Virus record (IMG/VR): IMGVR_UViG_3300046698_000118 | Location: 1 to 41,730 of that record | Origin: a virus | Length of the DNA stretch: 41,730 bases | Direction: 5' to 3' (one strand) | The notes under the pieces: generated by a model | Told to the model about the DNA's origin: nothing | The model's input: the letters and a program-made list of their open reading frames with translations, nothing else | The model's database searches: none | Translations under genes and position numbers: made by a program | Part shown: positions 19,546-29,754 of the stretch, piece by piece | How positions within the stretch are numbered: the first letter of the stretch is position 1 | How the letters are laid out: every line of letters begins with the position of its first letter

Positions 19546-20363
19546 GAAATTCAATCATCATGCCGGTCGGAACCATTGTTGGTTCGGTGACATCAACGCT
19601 TCCGGTTCAGACATTCACTGACTCGATCTCCGACCTTTTCATTTCAGGAACCGTTACGGTGAATGTCATCCGGGCGAGCGCGAACACCCTAAAATATGAC
19701 GCGCTGGACGTTGGCTCGGCGCAGAGAATCATCCAGCAAATTAACAAGGCGATGAGTGGCGGCGGCGGGTTGATTGCTATTGTGGATACTCCATCTCCGG
19801 CCATTCCTTCAGGACTGGCGGCAACAGCGAAAACTTTGGAGATAGACTTGGGCTGGACTTATGCGGTTCCGGCAGCAAGCCAATATAACGTCTATCGCTC
19901 GACAACTTCTGGCGGGCCATACGCCCTGATAGGCTCGTCAACCACGAACTTTTACAACGATGTCGGCCTGACGGTGGTGCAGGAGTATTTCTACGTCATT
20001 ACCAGCGTGTTGAACGGATTAGAGAGTGCATATTCAGCAGAGGTTGGGACAACGCCAAGCGCCCCGCCGACACCAACATTTGCCAGCGTAACTCCCGACA
20101 CAATGGCGTCAAGTTCTACAACCCCATTTGCACTTGCTGGCACTGGGCTGTCTTTCATTAACCAAATCAAGTTGGACAACAGCCTTGGAAATCCGCCTTA
20201 TATTGTTCCTCCCTTTACCGTGGTTCCGTCTTCGGTTAGCTCAACTGAAATTGATTTTACGGTTCCAAGCGGAGCATTGTTTCCAAGTTACTTCACCGTT
20301 TATTATTCAATAGATAATGGAACGACGTGGACAACCACAGGATTGACAATCCATACAACATAA
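19542..20363 (+). CDS. virion-associated protein with Fn3 and TIG-like domains
   Basis: A 273-residue protein. Residues 1-80 are unrecognised. An Fn3 domain spans about 86-172 (PSGLAATAKTLEIDLGWTYA, YNVYRSTTSGGPY). A TIG/IPT-like beta-sandwich covers about 177-272 (FASVTPDTMASSSTTPFALA, FTVVPSSVSSTEIDFTVPSG). Such domains decorate phage particles and often bind carbohydrates weakly. Coupled to the tail hub gene by a four-base overlap. There is no signal peptide, unlike several fibre genes elsewhere. Confidence 0.65.
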   Translation: MRNSIIMPVGTIVGSVTSTLPVQTFTDSISDLFISGTVTVNVIRASANTLKYDALDVGSAQRIIQQINKAMSGGGGLIAIVDTPSPAIPSGLAATAKTLEIDLGWTYAVPAASQYNVYRSTTSGGPYALIGSSTTNFYNDVGLTVVQEYFYVITSVLNGLESAYSAEVGTTPSAPPTPTFASVTPDTMASSSTTPFALAGTGLSFINQIKLDNSLGNPPYIVPPFTVVPSSVSSTEIDFTVPSGALFPSYFTVYYSIDNGTTWTTTGLTIHTT

Positions 20364-20376
20364 TGGAATGTGACTT

Positions 20377-21399
20377 ATGCTAACGCTCGGACAGATTAAA
20401 AGCGGGCCATGCGGGAACATTGCCAGCGTGAACGTGCAAGACCCGCAGTTCACCGCCTATGTCAACGAGGCTGTCCAGATTTTGATGGATTTGGGAAGCT
20501 GGTGGGCGACGGTGGTTTCGATGCGGGGAATTGTCATGGGCGGTTGCATGACGTGGCCTCACAAGATTGAAGCAGTGCTCGCCATGAACCTGAATCATCG
20601 GGCGGAAAAGCTGGCGAACCTCTGGTATTCGTATATCCCGGTCAATGACAACTTCGCCGGAATGATTGCAAATCCAGGCTTCTACCGCAGTTGGGGGCCG
20701 GGGGGTTGCCATCACAACGCCGTTGAGTTTTCCGGTACACAGCCGATGTTCGCCGGGCCGACGCCAAGCAACCCGTTTCAAATTCAAGTCACCGCCGACA
20801 ACCCCGCTGATTATGGAAAGCACGTCACAATTTATGGACTGGACACAAACGGGCATGAAGTTTTCTCCAACCAATTTGACGGCACTCAAAACGCCATCAT
20901 CCCGCAACGGGGCGTTCAACTGACTTTGGCCGCTGCTTCAACATTCACGACACAGGTATTTGCCGTTGTGACTGCCGTTACAAAAGACATCACGGCGGGC
21001 GATGTTCGGGCATGGAAATATAGTCCCACCGGAATCATGGGAAACCTGACGGCGGCATGGCGCGGGTCGCAGACCTCGCCGGAATTCCTTTTCAGCCGAA
21101 TTGCCGGGGCGGAACATCACCGCATTTATTTCATGGATGCGCTGGTCAAGTTGGCCTTCGAGCCAGTGACTCAGGATTCGGACATTCTTACTTTGGGAAA
21201 CGAGGCGGCGATCAAAATGATGATTCAGTCTATCCGCGCAAGGGAAGCGGGAGATGATGACGCTGGCGACAAGAAAGAATCGCTCGCCATCCGGCGGCTC
21301 AACATGGAGATGAGCAGCCGATTTCCTGATGAACAATTTGTAGTCGAAAACGAAACTTTTTCCGGGGTGAACATGAGCCGGAGAACCAGAATCTTTTAA
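20377..21399 (+). CDS. putative head-tail connector/adaptor protein
   Basis: A 340-residue protein: MLTLGQIKSGPCGNIASVNV opens with an N-terminal helix-turn that marks many neck/adaptor proteins, followed by VNEAVQILMDLGSWWATVV, a mixed beta domain and a C-terminal helical bundle (NEAAIKMMIQSIRAREAGDD, ESLAIRRLNMEMSSRFPDEQ). The FTAYVNEAVQILM pattern is typical of proteins that attach beneath the portal and recruit the tail. Position between the tail hub and the ejection proteins fits. Exact homology to P22 gp4 or other adaptors is not established. Confidence 0.5.
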   Translation: MLTLGQIKSGPCGNIASVNVQDPQFTAYVNEAVQILMDLGSWWATVVSMRGIVMGGCMTWPHKIEAVLAMNLNHRAEKLANLWYSYIPVNDNFAGMIANPGFYRSWGPGGCHHNAVEFSGTQPMFAGPTPSNPFQIQVTADNPADYGKHVTIYGLDTNGHEVFSNQFDGTQNAIIPQRGVQLTLAAASTFTTQVFAVVTAVTKDITAGDVRAWKYSPTGIMGNLTAAWRGSQTSPEFLFSRIAGAEHHRIYFMDALVKLAFEPVTQDSDILTLGNEAAIKMMIQSIRAREAGDDDAGDKKESLAIRRLNMEMSSRFPDEQFVVENETFSGVNMSRRTRIF

Positions 21400-21402
21400 T
21401 CT

Positions 21403-22083
21403 ATGACAAATTACAATATCGCCCCTACGCCAACGGCGGGGAATGGAGCCTTCGGTTTAGTTCCAGGAGCCACCCAAACCCCACCGTCTCTCTGGGAGCA
21501 ACTCAACCAGAACGTGCCCAACTACGGCGCGATGACAACCAGCGCGACCGGCGACATTTCAGGCATGTTGAATGGCCAGTTATCGTCGTCCACGATGAAC
21601 AACATCGGGAATTATGCGGCTTCACGCGGCGTTGCGCTTGGCCAGCCAAACAGTCCAATGTCCAATGAGATTGGCATGGGATTGACCGGAACGACCACCG
21701 AAGGATTGCAGCAACAGGGATTGACTGATTACAACACGCTCACCGGCACGGCGGGAGGATTACAGCAAAACCCCGCGCTGATGAGTGAGATTTCTCAGTC
21801 CAACGCGGTTCTCGGCTCGGCCCCAAGTCCATCGGATGCGGCGTCCTACGCGCAAAGTTTGTATGACCAATATCTGAAAAATGCGAATCCGAGTTCATGG
21901 AGTCTCAATCCGGCAGGGGGCACGGGCATGATGTTCGGCGGCGGAACGGCATCATTGTCCAATCCATCTCAAGTTCAAAGCAGTTACCAAGGCATTCCCG
22001 GTCAGGCGGGTTCAAACCCGTATCAGGCCTATTCAACTGGCGGTTACGGGAATGATAATGTTGATATGTCGGGATTCTATTAA
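21403..22083 (+). CDS. putative DNA-ejection protein 1
   Basis: A 226-residue protein rich in Gly, Ser, Asn, Gln and Thr (GGLQQNPALMSEISQSN, GGTASLSNPSQVQSSYQG), without membrane segments or cysteines. In podoviruses, low-complexity proteins at this place are internal head proteins injected with DNA. The following two genes look like the other members of an ejection set. No Shine-Dalgarno; short TTTAATCT spacer from the preceding stop. Confidence 0.5.
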   Translation: MTNYNIAPTPTAGNGAFGLVPGATQTPPSLWEQLNQNVPNYGAMTTSATGDISGMLNGQLSSSTMNNIGNYAASRGVALGQPNSPMSNEIGMGLTGTTTEGLQQQGLTDYNTLTGTAGGLQQNPALMSEISQSNAVLGSAPSPSDAASYAQSLYDQYLKNANPSSWSLNPAGGTGMMFGGGTASLSNPSQVQSSYQGIPGQAGSNPYQAYSTGGYGNDNVDMSGFY

Positions 22084-22088
22084 AATTT

Positions 22089-22988
22089 ATGCAACTTCCG
22101 CCGTGGCTCAACCTGAATCCGATGGATTACCTGCAAGCGGCAGAGGCGGGCACTCGCGCCGGGGTGTCGCTGCGCCAAACCGCCGACAGCGAGAGAGAAC
22201 GGCAGGCACGACAAGATTTGGACGAGGAAAAATTTGCGGCACAGGAAAAAGACCACCAAGAGGCTGTTCGGCGCCAAGCTCAGGCATTCTCGGCGGGACA
22301 GGGATTGCAGCGCGACAAGTTGATGGCCGATGTTTTGCAGGCAAGACAGAGGCGCGGCGAGGCCATAGCCTTGAATCAGGCCAAGATGGAGCAAGCCGCC
22401 ACGCTCGCCGCCAACAGGAACGATTTAACGGAGCAACGCAACACCGACTTGGCAGCATTCCAAAGGGGGCAACTTGACAGCAAGAGCGACCTTCTGGACT
22501 TGAAACAGAAAATTGCCGAACTGAACGCATCCGGCAAAACGCCATTTCCTGAACAGGAAAAGTTGAAATACCTTTACACCCAACTTCTTGCCGCGAACAC
22601 GGCGTTGCCAGTGGAAAAAGACCTCGACAAAAAAGGTGCGCTGGTCGGCACCATCAACGCCCTGAAAAGGCAGATTGCAGCACTCGCCCCGCCCGCTCCC
22701 GCCGCAACCAGCTTGCAGCAGACCGGAGCACCTGCATTGCCGGATGTTCCCGCCGCCATGCCGTCGCCTAATTTCCCGTCGAATCCTTTGGCCGATTCCA
22801 GATCGCCACAGGGCAATTATTCATCTCCAGAGTTTCAATCTTCGGCGGGTTCGTCGCTGACTTCCTCGACCGGAACCGGACAGCCAATGCAGCTTCCAGA
22901 ATCAAAGGATGAACTTGAAGTCGGACAACTTTATCAAACGGCTCGCGGGCTGGCGGTGTGGGATGGAAGAAAATTCACCACACAATGA
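22089..22988 (+). CDS. putative DNA-ejection protein 2, coiled coil
   Basis: A 299-residue protein. Residues 25-160 are a long charged coiled coil (DSERERQARQDLDEEKFAAQ, EKDHQEAVRRQAQAF) rich in Gln and Arg. A Pro/Ala-rich linker follows (about 195-270), then a small C-terminal domain (ELEVGQLYQTARGLAVWDGR). The architecture suits an internal virion protein forming part of the trans-envelope conduit. Stop and next start are separated by three bases. Confidence 0.55.
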   Translation: MQLPPWLNLNPMDYLQAAEAGTRAGVSLRQTADSERERQARQDLDEEKFAAQEKDHQEAVRRQAQAFSAGQGLQRDKLMADVLQARQRRGEAIALNQAKMEQAATLAANRNDLTEQRNTDLAAFQRGQLDSKSDLLDLKQKIAELNASGKTPFPEQEKLKYLYTQLLAANTALPVEKDLDKKGALVGTINALKRQIAALAPPAPAATSLQQTGAPALPDVPAAMPSPNFPSNPLADSRSPQGNYSSPEFQSSAGSSLTSSTGTGQPMQLPESKDELEVGQLYQTARGLAVWDGRKFTTQ

Positions 22989-22991
22989 GCC

Positions 22992-25900
22992 ATGAGTTCT
23001 TTCACCTTTGAAGAAGCCACTCAACCGCCTCCGACTGGGAATGGCGATGCTAAGGCGTTTTCATTTGAGGAAGCGCAACAGCCAATTGCCGCGCCTGCAA
23101 CGCCTGCATCACAATCATTAGACAGTCGGCCAAAGTTGAGCCAGTGGAATCCGACTATTGGAGAACGCCTCAAAATGGGGTTGAGCGAGTTGGAGCAAAA
23201 ACAACCCCTCAAATCTGTCGAACAGATTCCCGGCATTACCAGAAGTTTGGGTCATAGTGTAGTCGAATTTGCGAAAGCTTCGTTTGGTAAAAATCCAGAA
23301 CATCCGTTGCCGCCTTCGCCACTATCGTTAATCGAAGTTCCATCAGGGGCGGATTTGACTAGGGACACCGGATTACCATCAACCATCACGGAAACTGCCA
23401 GCGCGATTGATAAGACAGTTATGGGGCTGGCTTCATTTGTCACGTCACCGCAAGGAGCGGAACAAATGGCGACTTACGGCGTCCCCGTGCTGAAACTTCC
23501 GATGGCGGCAAAGTGGATTTCTGACATGGTGAAGGGTGGCTATTTGAACGTCAAAGACGCCGTGGACGCATTCAAGAAAGGCGACACCCAAAGGCTGCGA
23601 GACGACATCATCGGAGCAACGGCGAATTTCTTGGGCGCGATTGGTGTTGCTGGTGGAGAACACGCCAGAATCAAAGACTATTTCAACAAGCTCGACAAAC
23701 CGGAAGCGGTTGCTCCTCCTGCATCACGAGAGGCACCAGCCCCGATGAATGAGCGGGATGCTGTTTCAAACATTCCAGCAGCCGCGCCTGTTTTGACCGG
23801 AGCGAGTCTGTATCCGCTGCCGAAAGGCGCACAGCCTCCAAAAGAAACGCCACCAGCGAAGCCACAGGAAGCGCAGCACCCCAAATCTACTGAGGACGCA
23901 TATCGGATTGGATTGGCCATCAAGACGCCCGAAGAACTGGCCAACTTGAAGGCGCAACAAGAGTCTTTTGGCGCGGCTGGCCGAAAAGCAATGGCTGAAA
24001 AGAGAATCAACGATGCGTCTGGACTGATTACAACGGCGGGATTTTACCGTGAGGCTTACGAGGCCGCAACGGGAACAGGAAGCGCGGCATATCACTTTCG
24101 AGACGACCCAAATTACAAACCCCCATTTCCTCAACCCGAAGTTGAGTCCAAAAACGCTTCGGTGGTAGCACCGCAAGAAGCCAGCGGGGTGGCACCCGCA
24201 GCAGCGACACCACCGGAGCAATCTTTCAAACGACCATCTCCGCCACAGGTGGCGCAACCTTTAGCCTTGGGCGGTTCATCGAAACTGCCAAATGGCAAGA
24301 TGGCTAAGAATTATGCTATTCCAGGATTTGAAGAATACCGCACAGCATTGCTTCCGCCCGAAGGAAACAAAGCCAAGGGAACAAAGGCTGGATGGCGCGT
24401 CGTCGAGGCTACTACCGGACTTGAGATTTCTCATCCGTATCTAAATCGGCTTGAGGACACCCCGCAAAGCGCGTTGGAGCAAGCCAGAAAGAAAATGCAG
24501 CAAGCTGGAAAAGAGAAGTTGGACGCCGCGATTCAAAAAAGCCTGAATCCTCCTGAACCAAATGCCGCAGGATGGGACAAGCCCGTTCAGGACATGACCA
24601 CGGAAGAATTTAAGCAGCATCAGGCAGACTGGAAAGAAGCGCGAATCAGAAATCCAATGGCAAGCCAAGAGCAGCTTGCAAAATACGTTGCTGAAAAAAG
24701 AGCAAAGCAGCCCCCGACCCCGTCAGCCAAACCGCCAGCGCCGGAGCAATCTTTGGCTGCTGCTCCGGCGCAGGAGGGGGTGAAGGAGCCGTGGGAATAC
24801 ACCAAATCGGAATGGTCGAAATTGATTAAATCTGAATATGGGATGCAGGGTTTTCCAGACCTTGCTGCAAAACAGGCCACAGATGCAACGCACGCAAAGG
24901 AGGTTGCTGATGCGGTCAAGGCTGGCAAGCCAGTCCCAGTTCATGTTCTTTTGGATTATCCGAATCTGATTCCAAAACCGAAACTGAAATCAAGCGCGGA
25001 ATCTTTGCGGTCAGCATCTTCCCCCTCGCCATCCGTGGTGAAGCCGGAATTGCCAAAACTATCGTGGGGAACAACCATTCCGCATGATGGAACTGGAAGA
25101 TATTCAGACTTGCGTGGAAAGGTTTCAGTAGGCGATTACGTTGTGGGTATGCGTTATGTCCCAGAAGGACAATACAACCAGCAGGAATTTGGAAGGGTTG
25201 TAAAGGTCTTGAAAGGAGCGTTAGAAATTGAACGCCCAGATGGAACAAAAACGAGAATCTCATCTCAACTTTCTCGCTATGAAAGACCTCAAGAATTGTC
25301 TGACGCAAAACAGGTATTTGAAGCAAACAAAGAATCGCCCCCGACCCCGAAGTCCGAGACGCCAGCGATTGAGCCGGTTGCTGCAAAACCTGCCGACCTA
25401 TCCGGCCCCGGAAGCCCGTCAGTTAGGCAAGGGCCGGATACTGGCGGTGGTTGGGCGGAAGGCGATGGCGGTGACGTTTACGGCATCGCGCAGCGCGTTC
25501 GTGAGGCTCGCGCAAAGGCTGGACAGGTTGCTCCCGTGGCATCCGGTCAGGGCGTCAGCGCGGAAGCTGCCGTTGACTGGGGACGTGAGATTTTGAAAAA
25601 CGGTGGCGATGCTGAAAAGGCATTGCGCCAGTTTGAGTCTGACAAGAAAACTTCATTCGACCTGATTGCCGTTGCCCGCGCCAAAGGTGAAGAACTGGCC
25701 AAAGCCGCCCGGAACATCGAGGAAAAGTTTGGGACGGATTCAAAGGAATTCCGAATGGCTCAAAAAGCCCTGTCCGATTGGGACACGCGCACAAAGTCCA
25801 TCCAAACGGAATGGCACAAGCAGGGCATGGCGCAACAGGGCGAGACGGACATTGACACTGGCTCATTCACCGGCATTGCCCGCGCCGTGCGCGAAGTCAC

Positions 25901-28085
25901 TGGCGAAGATTTGAACTCGGCACAGGCCAAGACAGCCAAACAGATTGCCAAAGGCGTTGCCGATGCCGATAAAGCCGTTGAGCCGGCCAAGGTCAATCTG
26001 CAAACCGCCATTGACAACCTGACTGAAACTGGCGCACCGCGTTATAGCGACACCATCATCAAGATTGCTGAAAAGATTGTTTCCAGCCTCGACAAGCGAG
26101 CAGATGCCGCCCGCGCCAGAATCCGCGCAAGGGCTTTCACATTCTCAGCCAACATTGACCCGACCGTGTTGCGTGACGTGGCCGAAATTGGGGCGTCACA
26201 TATCGCGCATTGGGGACTCGACTTCGCTAAGTGGTCAAAGGTGATGGTGGACGAGTTTGGGGACAAGATTAACCCGCACCTGAAAACCATATTCGATGCG
26301 TCTCAAAAGCTGGTGGACGCCGAGGGTGACAAGCATGGGCCAAACGCTGAAACGGTCAAGAAAGCCGTCAAGAAAACTGGCGGCACAAAAGCCCCGACCG
26401 ATTTGGCCGAACAGCAGAAGGTTTTCCAAGATTATCAGTCCGGCAAACCGATGACGCCGATTCAGGTCAAGACGCTCTGGCAACGTGCCAAGGACGAATA
26501 CATTAACGGGGGCGATACCAACATGGGCGACACGGTTCACAAACTCGCCGATGATTTGGGAATCCCCGCCAAGGACGTTCTAAGCGGATTATCCCAGACC
26601 AAACAGGTCAAGCGGATTGCCGATGACGTGTGGCAGAAGCAGCGTCAGGCGCGATTGCTCAAACAGTCTGCAAAACGATGGGTTGAACACTCACAGGAAA
26701 CTTGGCTGCAAAAGGTTTTGCCCGCGACGGCCAAGACGTTATTCACATTGAAGGTGAATATGCACGGCACGGTTGCAATGGGGACTCACGCGCCGCTGGT
26801 CGTCGCCACTCATCCAATCGTGTTTGCCAACAATTTTGGAAAGATGTATAAACTCGTGGCCAGCCCGGAGTATTTCGAGATGCAGAAATCCGCGCTTGCC
26901 CGCCGACCGAATTACAATATTGCACAGCGCAATGGACTGGTGAATGACATGAACAAGATGGAGGATTTCAACGACCCCCAACTTGCTCAAGGTTTCCCCA
27001 AAATGGCCGCATGGTTTAAGGCTCAACTCGACCGGGTTCATCTTGGCCGGTTTCAGGGCATGGGAACACGCGGTTATTCCGTCCTGAAAATCCTTCGCCA
27101 AGACCTTTTCGATCACGAATGGGACAAACTCTCTGAATCTCAGAAGTCCGACAGCATGGCAAAAGCGATTTCCGATTCAGTGAACCACATTACAGGCGTC
27201 ACAAAGGCTGGTGCTGGACAGCTTGGAAAAGCCGCCAGTTACGCATTGTTCGCGCCGAAGTTGGAAGCGTCCCGCGTGGCCGTGATGGTTGCCGACCCGC
27301 TCAAGGCGGCAAACAGCCTGATTAAAATGGGCAACATGACGGAAGCTGAGAAGTGGTTTGTTAAAAACCAGTTCAAAGAAAAGGCCAAAGTCGCCGCCGT
27401 TGGATTTGGCCTGTTGTTGGCCAATCAGCAGTTGAACAATCTGTTCGGGGACAAAAAGAAGCTCAATGGCGTTCCCGCTTCGCTTGGTGGCGGCGGGTGG
27501 AATCCGATGGCGTCCGACTTTATGAAATTCCGCGTTGCCGGGATGAACTTCGCCTGGGGAAGTCCGTTCCTGACAATGGCACGTTTGCCGTTGAGACTCT
27601 ACCAAATCGGCGCGGGCAGTGGAGGTAAAACCAAGTATCTGATTTACCCGGATGAATCCATGTATAAGACGGCTGGTTCGTATCTGAGAACACAGGCAAG
27701 CCCGTTTTTAAGCCCGATTATTTCCGTCATCACCAAGGGCGATTATGCCGATAGGCCGCTGCCTCAAATCCCCGGCTACGGTGAACCACCGCCAGTTCCA
27801 AAGCGTCTCGCCGCACAGGGCGTAAAACCCTACACATGGCCGGAGTTTCTGTCTGACATCGTTTTGCCAATTCCCGTTGAACAGGCGATGAATGACATCT
27901 GGCACAGCCATGAACTTTCAAATACAGAGCAACAAGACCACGCTTTGACCAAGGCGTTTGTCACTGGAATCATCATGGCCGGAACAGGCGGCAGAGTGTC
28001 CGATGACTGGAACAAAGGCGAAACAGCCGCTCCGACAACTCGCCCGGCCGCCAACCCCTTCAAAATTCAAAAGCCCCGGTTGTAA
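22992..28085 (+). CDS. giant internal virion/ejection protein
   Basis: A 1,697-residue protein, the largest here. A duplicated N-terminal motif (SFTFEEATQP and AFSFEEAQQP, within the first 35 residues) may be a docking tag. Long Ala/Pro/Gln-rich linkers with repeated APxxPEQSL elements alternate with helical segments. The C-terminal 500 residues are a well-conserved-looking globular region (WVEHSQETWLQKVLPATAKT, KMAAWFKAQLDRVHLGRFQG). Similar C-termini occur in large polyvalent and internal proteins of podoviruses, injected with DNA. The 3' end contains the hairpin that terminates the opposing operon. Enzymatic activity is not evident. Confidence 0.65.
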   Translation: MSSFTFEEATQPPPTGNGDAKAFSFEEAQQPIAAPATPASQSLDSRPKLSQWNPTIGERLKMGLSELEQKQPLKSVEQIPGITRSLGHSVVEFAKASFGKNPEHPLPPSPLSLIEVPSGADLTRDTGLPSTITETASAIDKTVMGLASFVTSPQGAEQMATYGVPVLKLPMAAKWISDMVKGGYLNVKDAVDAFKKGDTQRLRDDIIGATANFLGAIGVAGGEHARIKDYFNKLDKPEAVAPPASREAPAPMNERDAVSNIPAAAPVLTGASLYPLPKGAQPPKETPPAKPQEAQHPKSTEDAYRIGLAIKTPEELANLKAQQESFGAAGRKAMAEKRINDASGLITTAGFYREAYEAATGTGSAAYHFRDDPNYKPPFPQPEVESKNASVVAPQEASGVAPAAATPPEQSFKRPSPPQVAQPLALGGSSKLPNGKMAKNYAIPGFEEYRTALLPPEGNKAKGTKAGWRVVEATTGLEISHPYLNRLEDTPQSALEQARKKMQQAGKEKLDAAIQKSLNPPEPNAAGWDKPVQDMTTEEFKQHQADWKEARIRNPMASQEQLAKYVAEKRAKQPPTPSAKPPAPEQSLAAAPAQEGVKEPWEYTKSEWSKLIKSEYGMQGFPDLAAKQATDATHAKEVADAVKAGKPVPVHVLLDYPNLIPKPKLKSSAESLRSASSPSPSVVKPELPKLSWGTTIPHDGTGRYSDLRGKVSVGDYVVGMRYVPEGQYNQQEFGRVVKVLKGALEIERPDGTKTRISSQLSRYERPQELSDAKQVFEANKESPPTPKSETPAIEPVAAKPADLSGPGSPSVRQGPDTGGGWAEGDGGDVYGIAQRVREARAKAGQVAPVASGQGVSAEAAVDWGREILKNGGDAEKALRQFESDKKTSFDLIAVARAKGEELAKAARNIEEKFGTDSKEFRMAQKALSDWDTRTKSIQTEWHKQGMAQQGETDIDTGSFTGIARAVREVTGEDLNSAQAKTAKQIAKGVADADKAVEPAKVNLQTAIDNLTETGAPRYSDTIIKIAEKIVSSLDKRADAARARIRARAFTFSANIDPTVLRDVAEIGASHIAHWGLDFAKWSKVMVDEFGDKINPHLKTIFDASQKLVDAEGDKHGPNAETVKKAVKKTGGTKAPTDLAEQQKVFQDYQSGKPMTPIQVKTLWQRAKDEYINGGDTNMGDTVHKLADDLGIPAKDVLSGLSQTKQVKRIADDVWQKQRQARLLKQSAKRWVEHSQETWLQKVLPATAKTLFTLKVNMHGTVAMGTHAPLVVATHPIVFANNFGKMYKLVASPEYFEMQKSALARRPNYNIAQRNGLVNDMNKMEDFNDPQLAQGFPKMAAWFKAQLDRVHLGRFQGMGTRGYSVLKILRQDLFDHEWDKLSESQKSDSMAKAISDSVNHITGVTKAGAGQLGKAASYALFAPKLEASRVAVMVADPLKAANSLIKMGNMTEAEKWFVKNQFKEKAKVAAVGFGLLLANQQLNNLFGDKKKLNGVPASLGGGGWNPMASDFMKFRVAGMNFAWGSPFLTMARLPLRLYQIGAGSGGKTKYLIYPDESMYKTAGSYLRTQASPFLSPIISVITKGDYADRPLPQIPGYGEPPPVPKRLAAQGVKPYTWPEFLSDIVLPIPVEQAMNDIWHSHELSNTEQQDHALTKAFVTGIIMAGTGGRVSDDWNKGETAAPTTRPAANPFKIQKPRL

Positions 28086-28105
28086 GCCGGGGCCGTGAAA
28101 TGATT
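28073..28105 (-). terminator. hairpin terminating the leftward scaffold operon
   Basis: GCCCCGG (28073-28079) pairs perfectly with CCGGGGC (28087-28093). Read leftward, the hairpin is followed by TTTTGAATTTTG, so it should stop transcripts coming from the scaffold gene. It lies inside the last codons of the rightward giant gene. In the rightward direction no T-run follows. Confidence 0.6.
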
Positions 28106-28113
28106 TGGTGAGA

Positions 28114-29292
28114 TTATTCCGACTGGACAGCCTTTGTCAATCCTGTTCCCCAATCTTCTTCCGTGCCCGCGCCTTCCGCCCCGCCCGGTCGCTGGACTTT
28201 TCCGGGAGCCGCTCCCTTCAACTCATCAACTTGAGCCTGTAACGCCGCGATTTTCTCATTGGCGCGGGTCAACTGCATTTTAATCACCGGGAACGCCCCG
28301 ACACGCTGCCGGACATGGGCATCGCGGAGAATCTTCTTCTTGATAAATTCGGCGCGATCTTTCGCCTGAATCTGCGAGTCGAATATGGACAGGGCGTGTT
28401 TTCGGGCGTCGTTCAACTCGGTATCTTCCGGGTCGTTCTTGTAATCATCAACGGATTCGGAAAGGCGGGCGTTGGTTTCCTGCCATGTCTTGCCAACCGT
28501 TTCCCGTTCGGTGGCTTGAGTGGCGATTTCAGTGTCGGTCTTTTCCTTCCACTTCGCCCGTTCCTCTGCCAGCGCAGATTTGCGTTTGTCGTCAAGGTTG
28601 TTCAGTTCGTTGAAATAGCGCAGAGCAAGACCGGCCCCGGCTTCACCGAACAATTCTTTTGCCGCCGTCTGGGCACTCGCTTCGTCCATTGCATACAGCT
28701 TTTGAAAGTCGCTCCACGCCCCCTTGCGGGTCGTTCCGTCCTCGTTGGTGATTACAATGTTTGGAATGACGGTTTGAGCCTTTTCTGCCATGCGATTGAA
28801 TGGCTCGTCGTAATTCTTTTTGTATTCCGGGCTTTCCTGAAAGTTTGCCGCCCGGAGTTTCCCGGCCAATTCATCTTTCTCTTTTTCAAGAGCGGTCAGG
28901 CGGGCAGTCAGGGCACTTGTGTCCTTGCCCTGCGACTCGAAGGATTTGATTTTGGCTTCCAGTTCCTTGACCTTGCTGCCTGATGACATGGATTCAGTCC
29001 GCAACTGTTTGACTCGCTCGCGCAGTTCCTTTGGGGCGAGCTTGTCAATTTCATCTGGTGCGGCGGCGGGAACGACAGCAGGCTTTGCCGGGGCTGTGGC
29101 GGGCGCTGGTTTCTTCGGAGGCTCAAACGGGTCGTCGCTTGGCTCTGGTGCGGCGGCAGGCGCGGAAGCGGGGGCTGCCGGAGCAGGGCTGGCCGGGGCT
29201 GGACTTGGTGTGGCGGCGGGTTTGACCGGCGCGGGAGCGGCAGTTCCGCCACCCGCAACGGCAATGGGGTCGAGTAATAGGCGTCTTAGCAT
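28114..29292 (-). CDS. putative scaffolding protein
   Basis: A 392-residue protein. Residues 12-85 are an Ala/Pro linker. About 88-145 is a coiled coil (DKLAPKELRERVKQLRTE, TALEKEKDELAGKLRAANF). The rest is helical and charged, ending EEDWGTGLTKAVQSE. Acidic, helical and elongated is what scaffolds look like, and the C-terminal helix normally binds the capsid protein. A similar end (EEDWGKGLQEA) closes the 34445 gene beside the capsid gene, which suggests a shared capsid-binding tag. It is transcribed away from the capsid gene in a separate operon. Confidence 0.65.
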   Translation of the reverse strand: MLRRLLLDPIAVAGGGTAAPAPVKPAATPSPAPASPAPAAPASAPAAAPEPSDDPFEPPKKPAPATAPAKPAVVPAAAPDEIDKLAPKELRERVKQLRTESMSSGSKVKELEAKIKSFESQGKDTSALTARLTALEKEKDELAGKLRAANFQESPEYKKNYDEPFNRMAEKAQTVIPNIVITNEDGTTRKGAWSDFQKLYAMDEASAQTAAKELFGEAGAGLALRYFNELNNLDDKRKSALAEERAKWKEKTDTEIATQATERETVGKTWQETNARLSESVDDYKNDPEDTELNDARKHALSIFDSQIQAKDRAEFIKKKILRDAHVRQRVGAFPVIKMQLTRANEKIAALQAQVDELKGAAPGKVQRPGGAEGAGTEEDWGTGLTKAVQSE

Positions 29293-29295
29293 GGA

Positions 29296-29574
29296 TTATT
29301 TCCCTTTCTTGGATTCTGTGGTTTTACGTTTAGTGTCGAGATTATGTTGCAGTCCGGGCTGCGGGAAATCAATGGCAGGGGCGTCTTGATTTGAGAGTGT
29401 CAGAAGGATGTCTTTGAATCTCAAGACGCCTTCGCGCTGTTCGGCTGATGGACACGCCTCGAATGCCACATTGCTCGCGTAGAGCAAAACAGAATCGAAC
29501 TTCGGGTCATTCGCGATTGACGCCCACCACTCTGCAAGCTCTTTGTGAGAGATGAATTGATTTTTTGAGTCCAT
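29296..29574 (-). CDS. hypothetical protein next to scaffold
   Basis: A 92-residue protein: MDSKNQFISHKELAEWWASI, then EGVLRFKDILLTLSNQD and a basic tail (DTKRKTTESKKGK). Helical, soluble, no cysteine motif. Three bases separate its stop from the scaffold start, so the two are likely co-translated. Homology not recognised; a capsid-assembly accessory role would fit the position only. Confidence 0.55.
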   Translation of the reverse strand: MDSKNQFISHKELAEWWASIANDPKFDSVLLYASNVAFEACPSAEQREGVLRFKDILLTLSNQDAPAIDFPQPGLQHNLDTKRKTTESKKGK

Positions 29575-29577
29575 AAA

Positions 29578-29754
29578 TTATTTCGCTCTCTTTTTTGTTT
29601 GGCTGTTATCAGTCCACACAAAATTATCTTTCCAAATCCGTTCCAAAATTTCCGCAAGTTCTTTTCTTGTTCCTCTAAATTTACGATGTTTCTCATACCA
29701 CTCGGCATGTTTGAAAAACTCACTTTTGGTAAATGTGTTTGGTAGAATGCTCAT
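29578..29754 (-). CDS. small basic protein
   Basis: A 58-residue protein: MSILPNTFTKSEFFKHAEWY, then KHRKFRGTRKELAEILERIW and a basic end. Its start overlaps the stop of the glycosyltransferase gene (ATGA at 29751-29754). The RGTRKELAEILERI portion could form a helix-turn-helix. Not assigned to a family. Confidence 0.5.
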   Translation of the reverse strand: MSILPNTFTKSEFFKHAEWYEKHRKFRGTRKELAEILERIWKDNFVWTDNSQTKKRAK